Part shown: piece after piece, positions 32,849 to 40,897 of the stretch
Layout of the letters: each line of letters begins with the position of its first letter
Position numbering within the stretch: position 1 is the stretch's first letter
From: Antarcticimicrobium sp.
GTDB lineage: Bacteria; Pseudomonadota; Alphaproteobacteria; Rhodobacterales; Rhodobacteraceae
Assembly (NCBI RefSeq): GCF_029212575.1
Contig: NZ_JARGPK010000052.1
Span: 1 to 64,000 of the forward strand
Reading direction: 5' to 3'
DNA length: 64,000 nt
Program-made: the position numbers and the translations under genes
Notes under the pieces: model-generated
What the model saw: only the letters and a program-made list of their open reading frames with translations
What the model was told of the DNA's origin: nothing
The model's database searches: none

Positions 32849-34117
32849 CTAGCGTTTGAGCTCCAGCAAGACCAGGCTGATTTGCGGGAACCAGATGAGC
32901 ACCAGCAGGCCGACGATGATCGTGGCGATGAACGGGAGAACCCGGCGTGCCACGTCCTCGATCCGCAGTTGCGCAATATTGCTGGCGACGAAAAGGTTTA
33001 CGCCGAGCGGTGGGGTCAGGAAGCCGATCTCGCTCGTCACCACCAGGATGATACCGAAATGGATCGGGTCGATCCCCAGTTGTCGCACCAGCGGCAGCAG
33101 GATCGGTGTCAGGATGATGATGGTCGACAAGGTTTCCATGAACATGCCGAGCACGATCAGGATCGCGCTGATCAAGAGCAGCATCAGGGTCGGATCGCTG
33201 GTCACAGTCATCAGGGTTGTGGCCACTTTTTGCGGGATCTGGTTCAAGGCCAGGAATTCGCCGAAGAAAACCGCCGTTCCCATGATCACGACCAGCCCGC
33301 CGCAAACCGTGCTCGCCTCGCTCAGGGCCAACCAGAAATCGGACAGCCCCATGTTGCGCTTGACCGCGAAGGCGACCAGCGTCGCATAGACCACGGCGAC
33401 CACCGAGGCTTCGACCGGGGTGAAGATCCCGCCGTAGATCCCGCCCAGAACGACGAATGGCGTGGCGAGCGAGAATTTCCCGACCCAGACCGACCGCAGG
33501 AAGGTCCGTGCGTCGAAAGGCACCGGATTGCCGCGATAACCCTTGCGCCGTGACAAAAGGTAGGTTGTGCCGATCAGCAATGCGCCCATCAGGATGCCCG
33601 GCACCAGCCCCGCCAGGAAGAGATCCCCGATCGAAACACTGGCCAGGACCCCATAGACAATCATCGGATTCGAGGGCGGCAGCAGAATTCCGAGCGTCCC
33701 GCCCGATGAGGTCACGGCGGCGGCAAAGTCGCGCGGGTATCCGTCGCGTTGCATCGCCGGGATCAGCAAGGTTCCGATGGCCGCCACCGTGCCGGGGCCC
33801 GATCCCGAGATCGCAGCGAAGAACATGCAGCTCAGGATCGTGACGATGGCGAGCCCCCCCCAGGCACGCCCCACGACGGCGCGCATCACGTTCACGATAT
33901 CGTCGGTGATCCCCGCACGCGCCATGATCGCCCCGGTCAGGACGAAGCAGGGGATCGCCAACAGCGGGAACTTGTCGACCCCATCGAACAGGCTGTGTGC
34001 GAGAGAGGCCAATGGAATCGGTGACATGACCAGCTCGACAAGGACCGGCACCCCCAGCGTTGCGAAGATCGGTACACCGAGAAACAGACAGGCGAGAAAG
34101 ATCAGGACGAATACCAT
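32849..34117 (-). CDS. dctM: TRAP transporter large permease (DctM), locus 1
   Basis: 422 aa with about 12 membrane segments. Family motifs: GVPIFATLGV, PLLAIPCFVLTGAIMARAGI, SGSGPGTVAAIGTLLIPAM, GGTLGILLPPSNPMIVYG, GGIYGGIFTPVEASVVAV, GIDPIHFGIILVV and IGFLTPPLGVNLFVAS. It is the Na+- or H+-driven membrane component that moves the organic acid delivered by DctP. The start is ATG 34117 (or GTG 34120), overlapping the dctQ stop. An IS6 remnant lies just downstream. Confidence 0.93.
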   Translation of the reverse strand: MVFVLIFLACLFLGVPIFATLGVPVLVELVMSPIPLASLAHSLFDGVDKFPLLAIPCFVLTGAIMARAGITDDIVNVMRAVVGRAWGGLAIVTILSCMFFAAISGSGPGTVAAIGTLLIPAMQRDGYPRDFAAAVTSSGGTLGILLPPSNPMIVYGVLASVSIGDLFLAGLVPGILMGALLIGTTYLLSRRKGYRGNPVPFDARTFLRSVWVGKFSLATPFVVLGGIYGGIFTPVEASVVAVVYATLVAFAVKRNMGLSDFWLALSEASTVCGGLVVIMGTAVFFGEFLALNQIPQKVATTLMTVTSDPTLMLLLISAILIVLGMFMETLSTIIILTPILLPLVRQLGIDPIHFGIILVVTSEIGFLTPPLGVNLFVASNIAQLRIEDVARRVLPFIATIIVGLLVLIWFPQISLVLLELKR

Positions 34118-34620
34118 CACAGATCATCCCCCTCGCCAGCGACCAGCGGGATCCCATGCCACCACGCTGCCACCTGCCGCTGCACGATCCGCAGGATCAT
34201 CAGGGCGTGGGCCGCAGGAATGATCGCATAGATATAGGCGAGCGGCACGAACAGCGAGGTGGAGTAGGAGGGGTATTTGAACATTCTCTGCAGCAGAAGA
34301 ATACCCGCCGCCACGACGAAACCGTTGAACACGACCCAGATCGCATCCGCCAGCAGCAGCGACACCTTGCGCCCGCCGGGAACCCACTTCGTCGCCAGGG
34401 TTACACGGATATGCGTGCCCTTTTGTGCCGCGAGGCTTGCCGAGACATAGACGAACCAGACGAAGGCGAAGCGCGAGATTTCCTCGCTCCATGCAAGACC
34501 TACTCCGAGCACGTAGCGAAAGAACACCTGCGCGGCCAGCACCACGACGAGCACAAGCAGGCTCAGGTTTGCCAGCGCCAGCTCCAGCCGGTTGAAGCCG
34601 AAGGATAGTCGATCAAGCAT
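34117..34620 (-). CDS. dctQ: TRAP transporter small permease (DctQ), locus 1
   Basis: 167 aa with four membrane segments (LSLLVLVVVLAAQVFFRYVLG; WSEEISRFAFVWFVYVSA; IWVVFNGFVVAAGILLLQRM; AYIYAIIPAAHALMILRIV). The QVFFRYVLG ... WSEEISRFAFVW signature is diagnostic of DctQ. It overlaps dctM and is separated from dctP by an 83-bp gap with a strong hairpin. Confidence 0.92.
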   Translation of the reverse strand: MLDRLSFGFNRLELALANLSLLVLVVVLAAQVFFRYVLGVGLAWSEEISRFAFVWFVYVSASLAAQKGTHIRVTLATKWVPGGRKVSLLLADAIWVVFNGFVVAAGILLLQRMFKYPSYSTSLFVPLAYIYAIIPAAHALMILRIVQRQVAAWWHGIPLVAGEGDDL

Positions 34621-34668
34621 ATTGGAAAACTCCGCCAGCGGATTACTCCTGACCAGCCTCGGGTTGTT

Positions 34669-34695
34669 CCCTGTCCGGGGTCAACCCGGACAGGG
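34669..34695 (-). other. Intercistronic hairpin between dctP and dctQ, locus 1
   Basis: A perfect 11-bp stem, CCCTGTCCGGG with its complement, around a five-base loop, starts 9 nt after the dctP stop and has no T-run. It probably protects the dctP message and lowers expression of the membrane subunits. Confidence 0.65.
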
Positions 34696-34703
34696 CCGAG
34701 CGG

Positions 34704-35744
34704 TCAGTTCAGAGTGCCGGTTTCCTTGTAGCGCTGGGTCTGCTCGACCCAGGCTTCGCCGCCGCCCACAAGTTCGAACAGCTGCGGCCAGGCGCCCTGG
34801 GCCTTTTCCTTCCAAACCTCGGCGTCCTTGAGCTTGCAGAACGTCACGCCATGGTTTTCGGTCAGTTCCTTGCGCACCCGGTCGACGTTCGCGGCAACAT
34901 AGGCGGCGTGCGACTGGTCGACTTCATCGGCGGATTTCAACAGCACCGCCTGATCGGCTTCGCTGAGACCCAGAAAGATGTCGTTGTTGACGATCACCAC
35001 GGCGGCCAGGGGCAGATAACTGGCCTCGGTCACGAATTTGATGTGCTCGTGAAAGCCCATGTTGAGGATCACGTCGGTCGGGCTGTCAAAGCTGTCGACA
35101 ACCCCGGTCGCCACCGCGCCGAATGTCTCGCCCCAGGCGATGGGATAGGTGGACACTCCCCAGCTGTCCCACATCGCCGTCATCACCGGGTTCTTCGGCG
35201 CCCGGATTTTCAGCCCCTGGAGGTCATCGATCGAGTCGATGCATTGGTCCTTTGCGAAAATCGATCTGAAGGAATTGGTAAAGCCGCCGATCACCTTAAG
35301 GCTGCCGCTTTCGGCCAGCACCCGTTCGTTCATAGCGTCGCGATAGGCCCCCGACCGCAACAGCCCGCCCTCTCCGGTCAGGTCATCGACCCCGTCCAGC
35401 ATGTAGGGCAGGACCAGAACGTTCAGCGACGGCGCCAATTGCGCCACGTTGTTCGAGGTGATGCCGCCCATTGCCACCACCCCAAGCTGCACCTTCTGCG
35501 CGATGGCCTGTTCGCTGCCCAGGACACCACCGTCCAGGACTTCTATGGCGATTTCGCCATCCGAGTTTTCGGCGACGCGATCCGCGAACTGATGGGCATA
35601 GATCCCATAGGTGTGCTCGGCCGGGCAACAGTGCGCGAACTGCAATGTCACTCGCGGTTCGGCGGACACAGCCTGCGTCAACCCGAACAGCATAAGCGCA
35701 CCGATCAGTGCGAAGCCGACAACTCCAAGTCTTTCGAAAGTCAT
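34704..35744 (-). CDS. dctP: TRAP transporter substrate-binding protein (DctP), locus 1
   Basis: 346 aa. Signal peptide (VVGFALIGALMLFGLTQAVSA, cleavage after VSA), then the DctP fold: QFAHCCPAEHTYGIYAHQFA, IAIEVLDGGVLGSEQ, QLGVVAMGGITSNNV, LKIRAPKNPVMTAMWDSWG and TGVVDSFDSPTDVILNMGFHE. The conserved arginine for carboxylate binding is the R of KIRAPKNP. The substrate is an organic acid; the SMP-30 gene upstream suggests a sugar acid, which is inference. It lies 32 nt after the SMP-30 gene and belongs to its operon. Confidence 0.92.
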   Translation of the reverse strand: MTFERLGVVGFALIGALMLFGLTQAVSAEPRVTLQFAHCCPAEHTYGIYAHQFADRVAENSDGEIAIEVLDGGVLGSEQAIAQKVQLGVVAMGGITSNNVAQLAPSLNVLVLPYMLDGVDDLTGEGGLLRSGAYRDAMNERVLAESGSLKVIGGFTNSFRSIFAKDQCIDSIDDLQGLKIRAPKNPVMTAMWDSWGVSTYPIAWGETFGAVATGVVDSFDSPTDVILNMGFHEHIKFVTEASYLPLAAVVIVNNDIFLGLSEADQAVLLKSADEVDQSHAAYVAANVDRVRKELTENHGVTFCKLKDAEVWKEKAQGAWPQLFELVGGGEAWVEQTQRYKETGTLN

Positions 35745-35776
35745 GTTATTTCCTCCCTTTTGTCATTGGGCCCCCG

Positions 35777-36709
35777 TCAAGGGGCGTGTCCGGCTCCGCT
35801 CCCTTCGGCGCCGAATTCCGGTTCGGGCAGGCCGATTGTGCCGAGCCCGGTGATTTCGAACAATCCCCCCGAAAGCGGCTGCGCTGCGCTTTCCTCCGGG
35901 TCCATCAGGAACGTGGCCGAGGTGACATAGAGCCGGTCAAATTCCGTCCCGCCCCAAGTGCACATGGTCGGGCAGCGCACCGGCAACGCGATCCTGCGGG
36001 TAAGCCGTCCTTCGGGGTCGAAACAGCCGACAGCCCATCCGTCAAACAGGGCCGCCCAATAGTTTCCGTCCCGGTCTACCGCGGCACCGTCGATGCGTCC
36101 GTCGTAGGCGCCGGTGTCCACAAAGGGCCTGCGGCGCGCAATCGTTCCGCGGGTGAGGTCAAAGTCGTAGAGGAACGACCGATCGGAACGGCTGTCCGAA
36201 AAATAAAGGAAACGGTCGTCTGGCGAAAACGCGATGCCGTTGGATACCACGAACCCGCTGTCCATCTTTTGCCACGCCAGGTCGGTGTCGAAGCGATAGA
36301 GCTCGGCGATCGCGGCGTCGAATCGCGCGTTCATCGAGCCGCACCAGAACCGACCGGCCCGATCCACCTTGCCATCGTTCAGGCGCGCGCCCTCAGGCAG
36401 CGGAACCGGATCGCCCATGGCTGTGAAGACGCCAGTTTCCGCATCCACCAGACCAACCATGTTGTCTATGGCCGCGACCAACCCGCCGCCCTTGCACAAG
36501 CCGATGCTGCCGACGACGCCCGGTTGCTCCCAGCTGGCGATTTCGCCGCTGACTTCGCACCGGAACCAGATCCGGTGCGCCAGGCTGTCGATCCAGTAGA
36601 GCCGGCCCGAACGATGGTCCCACAAGGGGCTTTCTCCCAGGGCCGCCGGTCCCCGCCAGATACAGTCGATGGAATGGGTTGCCGCCGAAGCGACCTGCAA
36701 GTCAATCAC
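35777..36709 (-). CDS. SMP-30/gluconolactonase/LRE-family protein
   Basis: 310 aa six-bladed beta-propeller: ALGESPLWDHRSGRLYWIDS (metal-binding Glu at the start), SIGLCKGGGLVAAIDN, RLNDGKVDRAGRFWCGSMN, FVVSNGIAFSPDDRFLYFSDS and GRIDGAAVDRDGNYWAALFD. The E, N and D metal ligands of the family are visible. Such enzymes hydrolyse sugar lactones to aldonic acids in the cytoplasm. The start is GTG with GGGAGG 9 nt upstream. First gene of the TRAP operon and divergent from the LysR gene, which likely controls it. Confidence 0.9.
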   Translation of the reverse strand: MIDLQVASAATHSIDCIWRGPAALGESPLWDHRSGRLYWIDSLAHRIWFRCEVSGEIASWEQPGVVGSIGLCKGGGLVAAIDNMVGLVDAETGVFTAMGDPVPLPEGARLNDGKVDRAGRFWCGSMNARFDAAIAELYRFDTDLAWQKMDSGFVVSNGIAFSPDDRFLYFSDSRSDRSFLYDFDLTRGTIARRRPFVDTGAYDGRIDGAAVDRDGNYWAALFDGWAVGCFDPEGRLTRRIALPVRCPTMCTWGGTEFDRLYVTSATFLMDPEESAAQPLSGGLFEITGLGTIGLPEPEFGAEGSGAGHAP

Positions 36710-36779
36710 GCGGCCAACCTCCCACAGCTGCGATCCTCTTGGCGTGCATCAGCCTAGCCGCTCCCGATAAGAACACAAA

Positions 36780-36816
36780 TTGCTATTTTTACGTAAGCCT
36801 TATACAATTCCTGTAT
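36780..36816 (+). promoter_or_regulatory. LysR-gene promoter with palindrome over the start codon
   Basis: TTGCTA (36780-36785) and TACAAT (36803-36808) are 17 nt apart; the start point would fall at or within a base or two of the LysR ATG (36815), and there is no Shine-Dalgarno sequence. ATACAATTCCTGTAT (36802-36816) is an inverted repeat of the T-N11-A type used by LysR proteins and covers the -10, start point and start codon. It is a likely autoregulatory site in the 105-bp divergent gap. Confidence 0.55.
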
Positions 36817-37756
36817 GAATTCATCCTTGCGCCAACTCGAATACCTCGTCGCCGCCGCGCGCGCAGGCTCGGTTTCAGGCGGGGCACGGATGCTCAATGT
36901 ATCCCCGTCCTCCGTTTTCCTCGCCATCGACAAGTTCGAGGAGGAATTTGGCATCCATGTCTTTGTCCGCCAGCGGGCAAGCGGGTTGGCCCTGACGACC
37001 GATGGCAAGCGCGCAATCGAACGCACCATTCGGCTACTTGACGAGGTTCGCGCCTTCCAGAGCGAACTCACGACGGAGGGCGACCACCTCGAAGGCGGCG
37101 TCGAGGTCGCCTGTTTCAGCTCCCTGTCGCCCAACATCCTGCCGCAGGTGATCCGTGACATGCAGACGCGCCACCCAGGCATTGTCGTGAACCTGCGGGA
37201 GGGAGACATGATCGGGATTCAGGACGATCTCAGGTCAGGCATGGTCGATCTGCTCTTGTCATATGACAATGGTATGCCCGAGGATTTCGAGCTCGAAATC
37301 CTCGCCGACGCCCCACCGCATGCCGTTGTTGCCGCAAGCAATCCGCTTGCACGGCAGGACGTTGTTTCGCTGGAACAATTGGTCGACCGCCCATTGCTGC
37401 TCTTGAACCTGCCGCAATCGAGCCGATATGCCGTCGGCCTTTTCGAGCGGGCCGGCCTGAGACCGCGCGACATCCGGCGCGTTGCCTCCTTCGAGATGGT
37501 GCGCAGCGCGGTGGCGGCCAATCTCGGGGTTGCGGTTCTGAACATCAAGCCGCTTACCGACCGGACCTATTCCGGCCTGGAGGTCGCCTGCCGCCCGATC
37601 GTGCCGCAGCACCATGTGCCCCGTATCGTCCTTGCGACACGGAAGGGAGGGGGGCTTGGTCGGAACGCTCTCGCGTTCGCTCAATGCTGTACTGCCTTCT
37701 TCCGGACCGAAGCCGCGAAATCGCTTTTCGTCCATCCTCCGGTGCCGGAGCCATGA
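36815..37756 (+). CDS. LysR-family transcriptional regulator (TRAP/SMP-30 locus)
   Basis: 313 aa. It has an N-terminal winged HTH (LRQLEYLVAAARAGSVSGGA, then RMLNVSPSSVFLAIDKFEEE, residues about 5-62) and a periplasmic-binding-like effector domain (GGVEVACFSSLSPNILPQVI; HPGIVVNLREGD; MVDLLLSYD). It is divergent from the SMP-30-TRAP operon and probably regulates it in response to the transported acid or lactone. The start is fixed by the HTH but has no ribosome-binding site, and the promoter position suggests a leaderless message. An IS6 remnant follows 30 bp downstream. Confidence 0.9.
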   Translation: MNSSLRQLEYLVAAARAGSVSGGARMLNVSPSSVFLAIDKFEEEFGIHVFVRQRASGLALTTDGKRAIERTIRLLDEVRAFQSELTTEGDHLEGGVEVACFSSLSPNILPQVIRDMQTRHPGIVVNLREGDMIGIQDDLRSGMVDLLLSYDNGMPEDFELEILADAPPHAVVAASNPLARQDVVSLEQLVDRPLLLLNLPQSSRYAVGLFERAGLRPRDIRRVASFEMVRSAVAANLGVAVLNIKPLTDRTYSGLEVACRPIVPQHHVPRIVLATRKGGGLGRNALAFAQCCTAFFRTEAAKSLFVHPPVPEP

Positions 37757-37786
37757 GGCGCTGTATTGCGTGACGTATGTGGACTC

Positions 37787-38312
37787 GGTCCTGTCGAGGC
37801 GATGGGGGTAAGCTGGGCGGGGCGGACAGGTGACATCCGATCATGACCTATACAATCCAAGCCGCAACTTTCGTACGAGCCGCGAGGTCATCCTGTTGTC
37901 GATGGTGGCATACGTCAGATTTCCGCTTTCACGTGCGTCACGTTGAAGTTCAGCAGCACGAACGCCGCATCCACGCCAGCCACGAGGCCGTGCGGTTCCA
38001 GTGGCATCGGCGCCGGTCAACGCCAGGAAACGGGGCGCCGGTTGAACTGAAGGGCTGAGAATTCGCACTTGCCTTTGCGACGACGGTCACCTGCGATGTT
38101 GCGCTTTCGGCGGCAGCGAAACCTGCAGAAATTCGCTACCGTTCACGCCTCGATTTACGACCATTTCAATTCGGAGCGCCTCCTCCCCTCCATATCAGAT
38201 TTCAAACGGAACCGTGCTGCCGCTCTGACCGATGGACGCGATCTCTGCGCCGCAGAAGGGGCAGCGAGTCCGGGCAGGCAGAGACGGGTTCGACTCCATC
38301 TGACAACAGGGA
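37787..38312 (+). mobile_element. IS6-family element remnant with large internal deletion
   Basis: The left part (37840-37990) encodes, across a frameshift, SREVILLSMVAYVRFPLS and HVEVQQHERRIHASHEAVRF, the N-terminal IS6 transposase pattern (RFPxEVILLAVRxYxRFPLS, then RDVEELLAERGIDVSHETVR). It jumps directly to the C-terminal part: QRQETGRRLN, AENSHLPLRRRSPAMLRFR, LQKFATVHASIYDHFNSER, FKRNRAAALTDGRDLCAA. The central catalytic DDE region is missing. Possible end repeats are GGTCCTGTCGAGGCGATG (37787-37804) and CCATCTGACAACAGG (38298-38312). The copy is dead but shows both ends of the family. Confidence 0.7.
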
Positions 38313-38321
38313 CAACCGTCT

Positions 38322-38825
38322 TCACCGGGCGCGCTGTGCCGAAACCGCGCAGGCCAAGAACGCCGCTGTCACGATGCTCATCGTCCCGGACCATAATGCG
38401 GTCGAGATCCAGGGGGGGCCCAAGGGGCTCAGGAGGGCAACCACCAAATCCGGCGGGGATTGCAGCGTTGCTATCGCAAAGGCAATGGTCGCCACGACGA
38501 GTTGAGCGTGTATCGAATGCACCTCTCGGTTCGGGGTGATCGGGCTGAGCCTGTGCGCCTCATGGCGCAGGGTCCTCCAGTGACGCGTGAAAAATCTCTT
38601 CCTCGCCACGACCAGGCTGATCGCGGACAACAGGAAGAAATGCCGCAATAGGCCCGCGTGGTTGGCCATCCATTTGGCGGCCGAGGCCTCATCGACAGCT
38701 AGCGGCGGTTGTCCTTGCGGCGCGCCATGCAGGCAGGCGATCAGCAAAAAGACAGCAGTGATCGTCACGACAAGGATCGCCTGCAAATTGGCCGCGAAGA
38801 GCCCCGACGGAAACACGCTGAACAT
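38322..38825 (-). CDS. Hypothetical four-helix membrane protein at the end of the Ehr-like operon
   Basis: 167 aa, not recognised. Four hydrophobic segments: FAANLQAILVVTITAVFLLI, LRHFFLLSAISLVVA, LVVATIAFAIATLQ and ISTALWSGTMSIVTAAFLAC. AGGTGA lies 7 nt before the ATG at 38825. It starts 32 nt after the HyfI-like gene, so it is probably the last gene of the same transcript. Its stop lies 10 bp from the IS6 remnant, so the original C-terminus may have been altered by the insertion. Confidence 0.6.
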   Translation of the reverse strand: MFSVFPSGLFAANLQAILVVTITAVFLLIACLHGAPQGQPPLAVDEASAAKWMANHAGLLRHFFLLSAISLVVARKRFFTRHWRTLRHEAHRLSPITPNREVHSIHAQLVVATIAFAIATLQSPPDLVVALLSPLGPPWISTALWSGTMSIVTAAFLACAVSAQRAR

Positions 38826-38857
38826 TTTGTATCACCTGTTCAGGGCCGGCTGTTGCC

Positions 38858-39370
38858 CTAGTTGCCGGCAATCATGGCGCATAGCGCCGACAGCAGTTTT
38901 ACAGGTTCCGGTGGGCAGCCGGGAACGTGAATATCGACCGGGACGACGTCGGACACGCCCCCCGTGATCGCGTAGCTGCCGGCGAAACATCCGCCATCCA
39001 GCGCGCAGTCGCCGACCGTGATCACCCATTTTGGTGCCGGCATTGCGTTGTAGGTGCGCTGCAGCGCCTCGGCCATGTTCCGGGTGACGGGGCCGGTGAC
39101 CATCAGAACGTCGGCATGCCGCGGCGAGGCGACGAAATGCAGCCCGAAACGTTCGAGGTCGTAATAGGGGTTCGACAGGGCGTTGATTTCAAGCTCACAG
39201 CCATTGCAGGACCCGGCATCGACCTGGCGGATCGCCAGGCTGCGACCCAGCCGCTTGCGGGCGCGGGCCGACAGTGAGGCTGCGATCTGTTCCAGCGCCT
39301 CGGCGTCCGGCCCCGGCGCGGTTTCGGTCAGCGCGCGCCCGATAAGACCTTCTAGAATGAACCTGCGCAT
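38858..39370 (-). CDS. HyfI/NuoB-like [4Fe-4S] subunit of an Ehr-type complex
   Basis: 170 aa. NuoB/hydrogenase small-subunit fold with all four cluster ligands: C55 and C58 (DAGSCNGCELE), C122 (GDCALDGGC) and C152 (PGCPPEP). The proximal [4Fe-4S] cluster (N2 equivalent) should therefore be present. The protein is shorter than E. coli HyfI (about 250 aa) and lacks further cluster domains. It follows the HyfG-like gene after 8 nt. Electron transfer through this subunit is plausible, but its partner in the large subunit has no metal ligands. Confidence 0.9.
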   Translation of the reverse strand: MRRFILEGLIGRALTETAPGPDAEALEQIAASLSARARKRLGRSLAIRQVDAGSCNGCELEINALSNPYYDLERFGLHFVASPRHADVLMVTGPVTRNMAEALQRTYNAMPAPKWVITVGDCALDGGCFAGSYAITGGVSDVVPVDIHVPGCPPEPVKLLSALCAMIAGN

Positions 39371-39378
39371 ATGAGCCT

Positions 39379-40890
39379 CTAAAGATCGTGCCCCGAGTAG
39401 GAGCAGTTGAACGATTTGTTGCAGAGCGGGAAATCGGCGATGATGTTGCCTTCGATGACGGCTTCCAACAGCGGCCACTGGAACCAGGACGGGTCGCGCA
39501 TGTGACAGCGTGCGATACGCCCGTCCGCGTCAAGCGACAGCCAGGCAAGAATGTCGCCGCGAAACCCCTCGACAAGACCGAGGCCGGATCGGGTCTCTCC
39601 AAGTGAGACCGGCTCGGCAAGGATCGGCCCCGCGGGAAGGGTGTTGAGCATCTGGGTGATCAGCCCGAGGCTGTGTTCCACCTCCTTGATGCGGATCCAG
39701 ACACGGGCGTTCACGTCACCTTCCTTCCGCCCGGCCACCTCGACCTGCACCATGTCGTAGGGGGCATAGCGCAGATCGCGGCGGGTATCGTAATCGCGCC
39801 CCGACGCGCGCCCGACGAAACCGCCCGCCCCGAATTGCCCTGCCAGCGTCGGGCTCAACCATCCGGTGCCCACGGTCCGGTCGAGCAGAGAGGCGGTATT
39901 GTCGTAAAGATCGACCAGGACCGGGAAACGGTCGCGAATGCGATCCAACAGCGCGCGAAGCCGCGATGCGCCCTCCGCGGAGAGGTCTGCCGTCACCCCG
40001 CCTGGCACGATGCGGTCACGCATGAAGCGGTGGCCGAAACAATCGCTGGCCGCGCGCAGGACCTCTTCGCGCAAGACGCTGGCCTGTGCCAGCATCATCG
40101 AAAAGGCGGCATCATTGCAGATCGCACCGAAATCTCCGAGGTGGTTGGCCAGCCGCTCGAGCTCCGCCATGATCCCGCGCAGGAAAAACGCCCGGGCCGG
40201 AACCTCGATTTCCAGCGCCGCCTCGGCGGCCTGGGCAAAGGCCCAGGCATAGGCGACGGTGCTGTCGCCCGATACCCGGCCGGCCAGTTCGGCACCGCGG
40301 GCCAGGTCGGCGCCCTGCATCAGCCGCTCGATCCCCTTGTGGACATAGCCGAGCCGCTCTTCGAGGCGCACGACGGTTTCGCCCTGGGCGGTGAAGCGGA
40401 AATGCCCGGGTTCGATGGTCCCGGCATGAACCGGGCCGACCGGGACCTGGTGCAGGCTCTCGCCCTTGACGGGCAGGAAGGCATAGGGCGGCTGGCCGGG
40501 ATGGGGGGCGCCGCCCGCCAGCGGATGCGCGATGTCCCAGCGGCCGTGATCCAGCCATGGGCGCGGGTCCGGGGCGTTCTCGAAGCGCAGCCCGGTCAGA
40601 TCGGCCGCGGCGCGTTCGAGCCGCTGCGCCGGCGGGTGGCTGGCCCCGATCGACGGCACTGCGCCGCGCCGGGACCTGACCCGCGTCACGGCGACACGCC
40701 GGGTTGCCGGGTCGTATAGCGCCATCGCCACCCCGGGGGCCTCGGCCCAGAGGCCGAGCAGGGTGATCTTTCCCTCGGCCAACAGGGTTCCCAGTGCCGT
40801 CCAGCCGGCCGGGGGAACGTCGGAGACCTGGAACGGGAGCGCGCGAAAGTCGCGTGACCGGGTCCAGAGGAGTTTGGGGGGTCTGCTCAT
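39379..40890 (-). CDS. HyfG/NuoCD-like large subunit lacking [NiFe] ligands
   Basis: 503 aa. The N-terminal part resembles the NuoC-like domain; the rest matches HycE/HyfG/NuoD (YAFLPVKGESLHQVPVGPVH, EPGHFRF, RLEERLGYVHKGIERLM, FLRGIMAELERLANHLGDFG). In [NiFe] enzymes the N-terminal motif is RxCGxC; here residues 205-210 read RVSGDS with no cysteine. The C-terminal DPCxxC motif is replaced by FPLCNKSFNCSYSGHDL at the extreme end. A [NiFe] site cannot form, so this is an Ehr-like subunit, possibly a quinone- or other redox-coupled module. It sits between HyfF- and HyfI-like genes in a tight operon. Confidence 0.88.
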   Translation of the reverse strand: MSRPPKLLWTRSRDFRALPFQVSDVPPAGWTALGTLLAEGKITLLGLWAEAPGVAMALYDPATRRVAVTRVRSRRGAVPSIGASHPPAQRLERAAADLTGLRFENAPDPRPWLDHGRWDIAHPLAGGAPHPGQPPYAFLPVKGESLHQVPVGPVHAGTIEPGHFRFTAQGETVVRLEERLGYVHKGIERLMQGADLARGAELAGRVSGDSTVAYAWAFAQAAEAALEIEVPARAFFLRGIMAELERLANHLGDFGAICNDAAFSMMLAQASVLREEVLRAASDCFGHRFMRDRIVPGGVTADLSAEGASRLRALLDRIRDRFPVLVDLYDNTASLLDRTVGTGWLSPTLAGQFGAGGFVGRASGRDYDTRRDLRYAPYDMVQVEVAGRKEGDVNARVWIRIKEVEHSLGLITQMLNTLPAGPILAEPVSLGETRSGLGLVEGFRGDILAWLSLDADGRIARCHMRDPSWFQWPLLEAVIEGNIIADFPLCNKSFNCSYSGHDL

Positions 40891-40897
40891 CTCGGCC

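Noticed and set aside
34669-34695. Intrinsic terminator between dctP and dctQ
   Set aside because: The stem is strong but no T-run follows on the coding strand and the downstream genes belong to the same transporter; an mRNA-stability hairpin is more likely.
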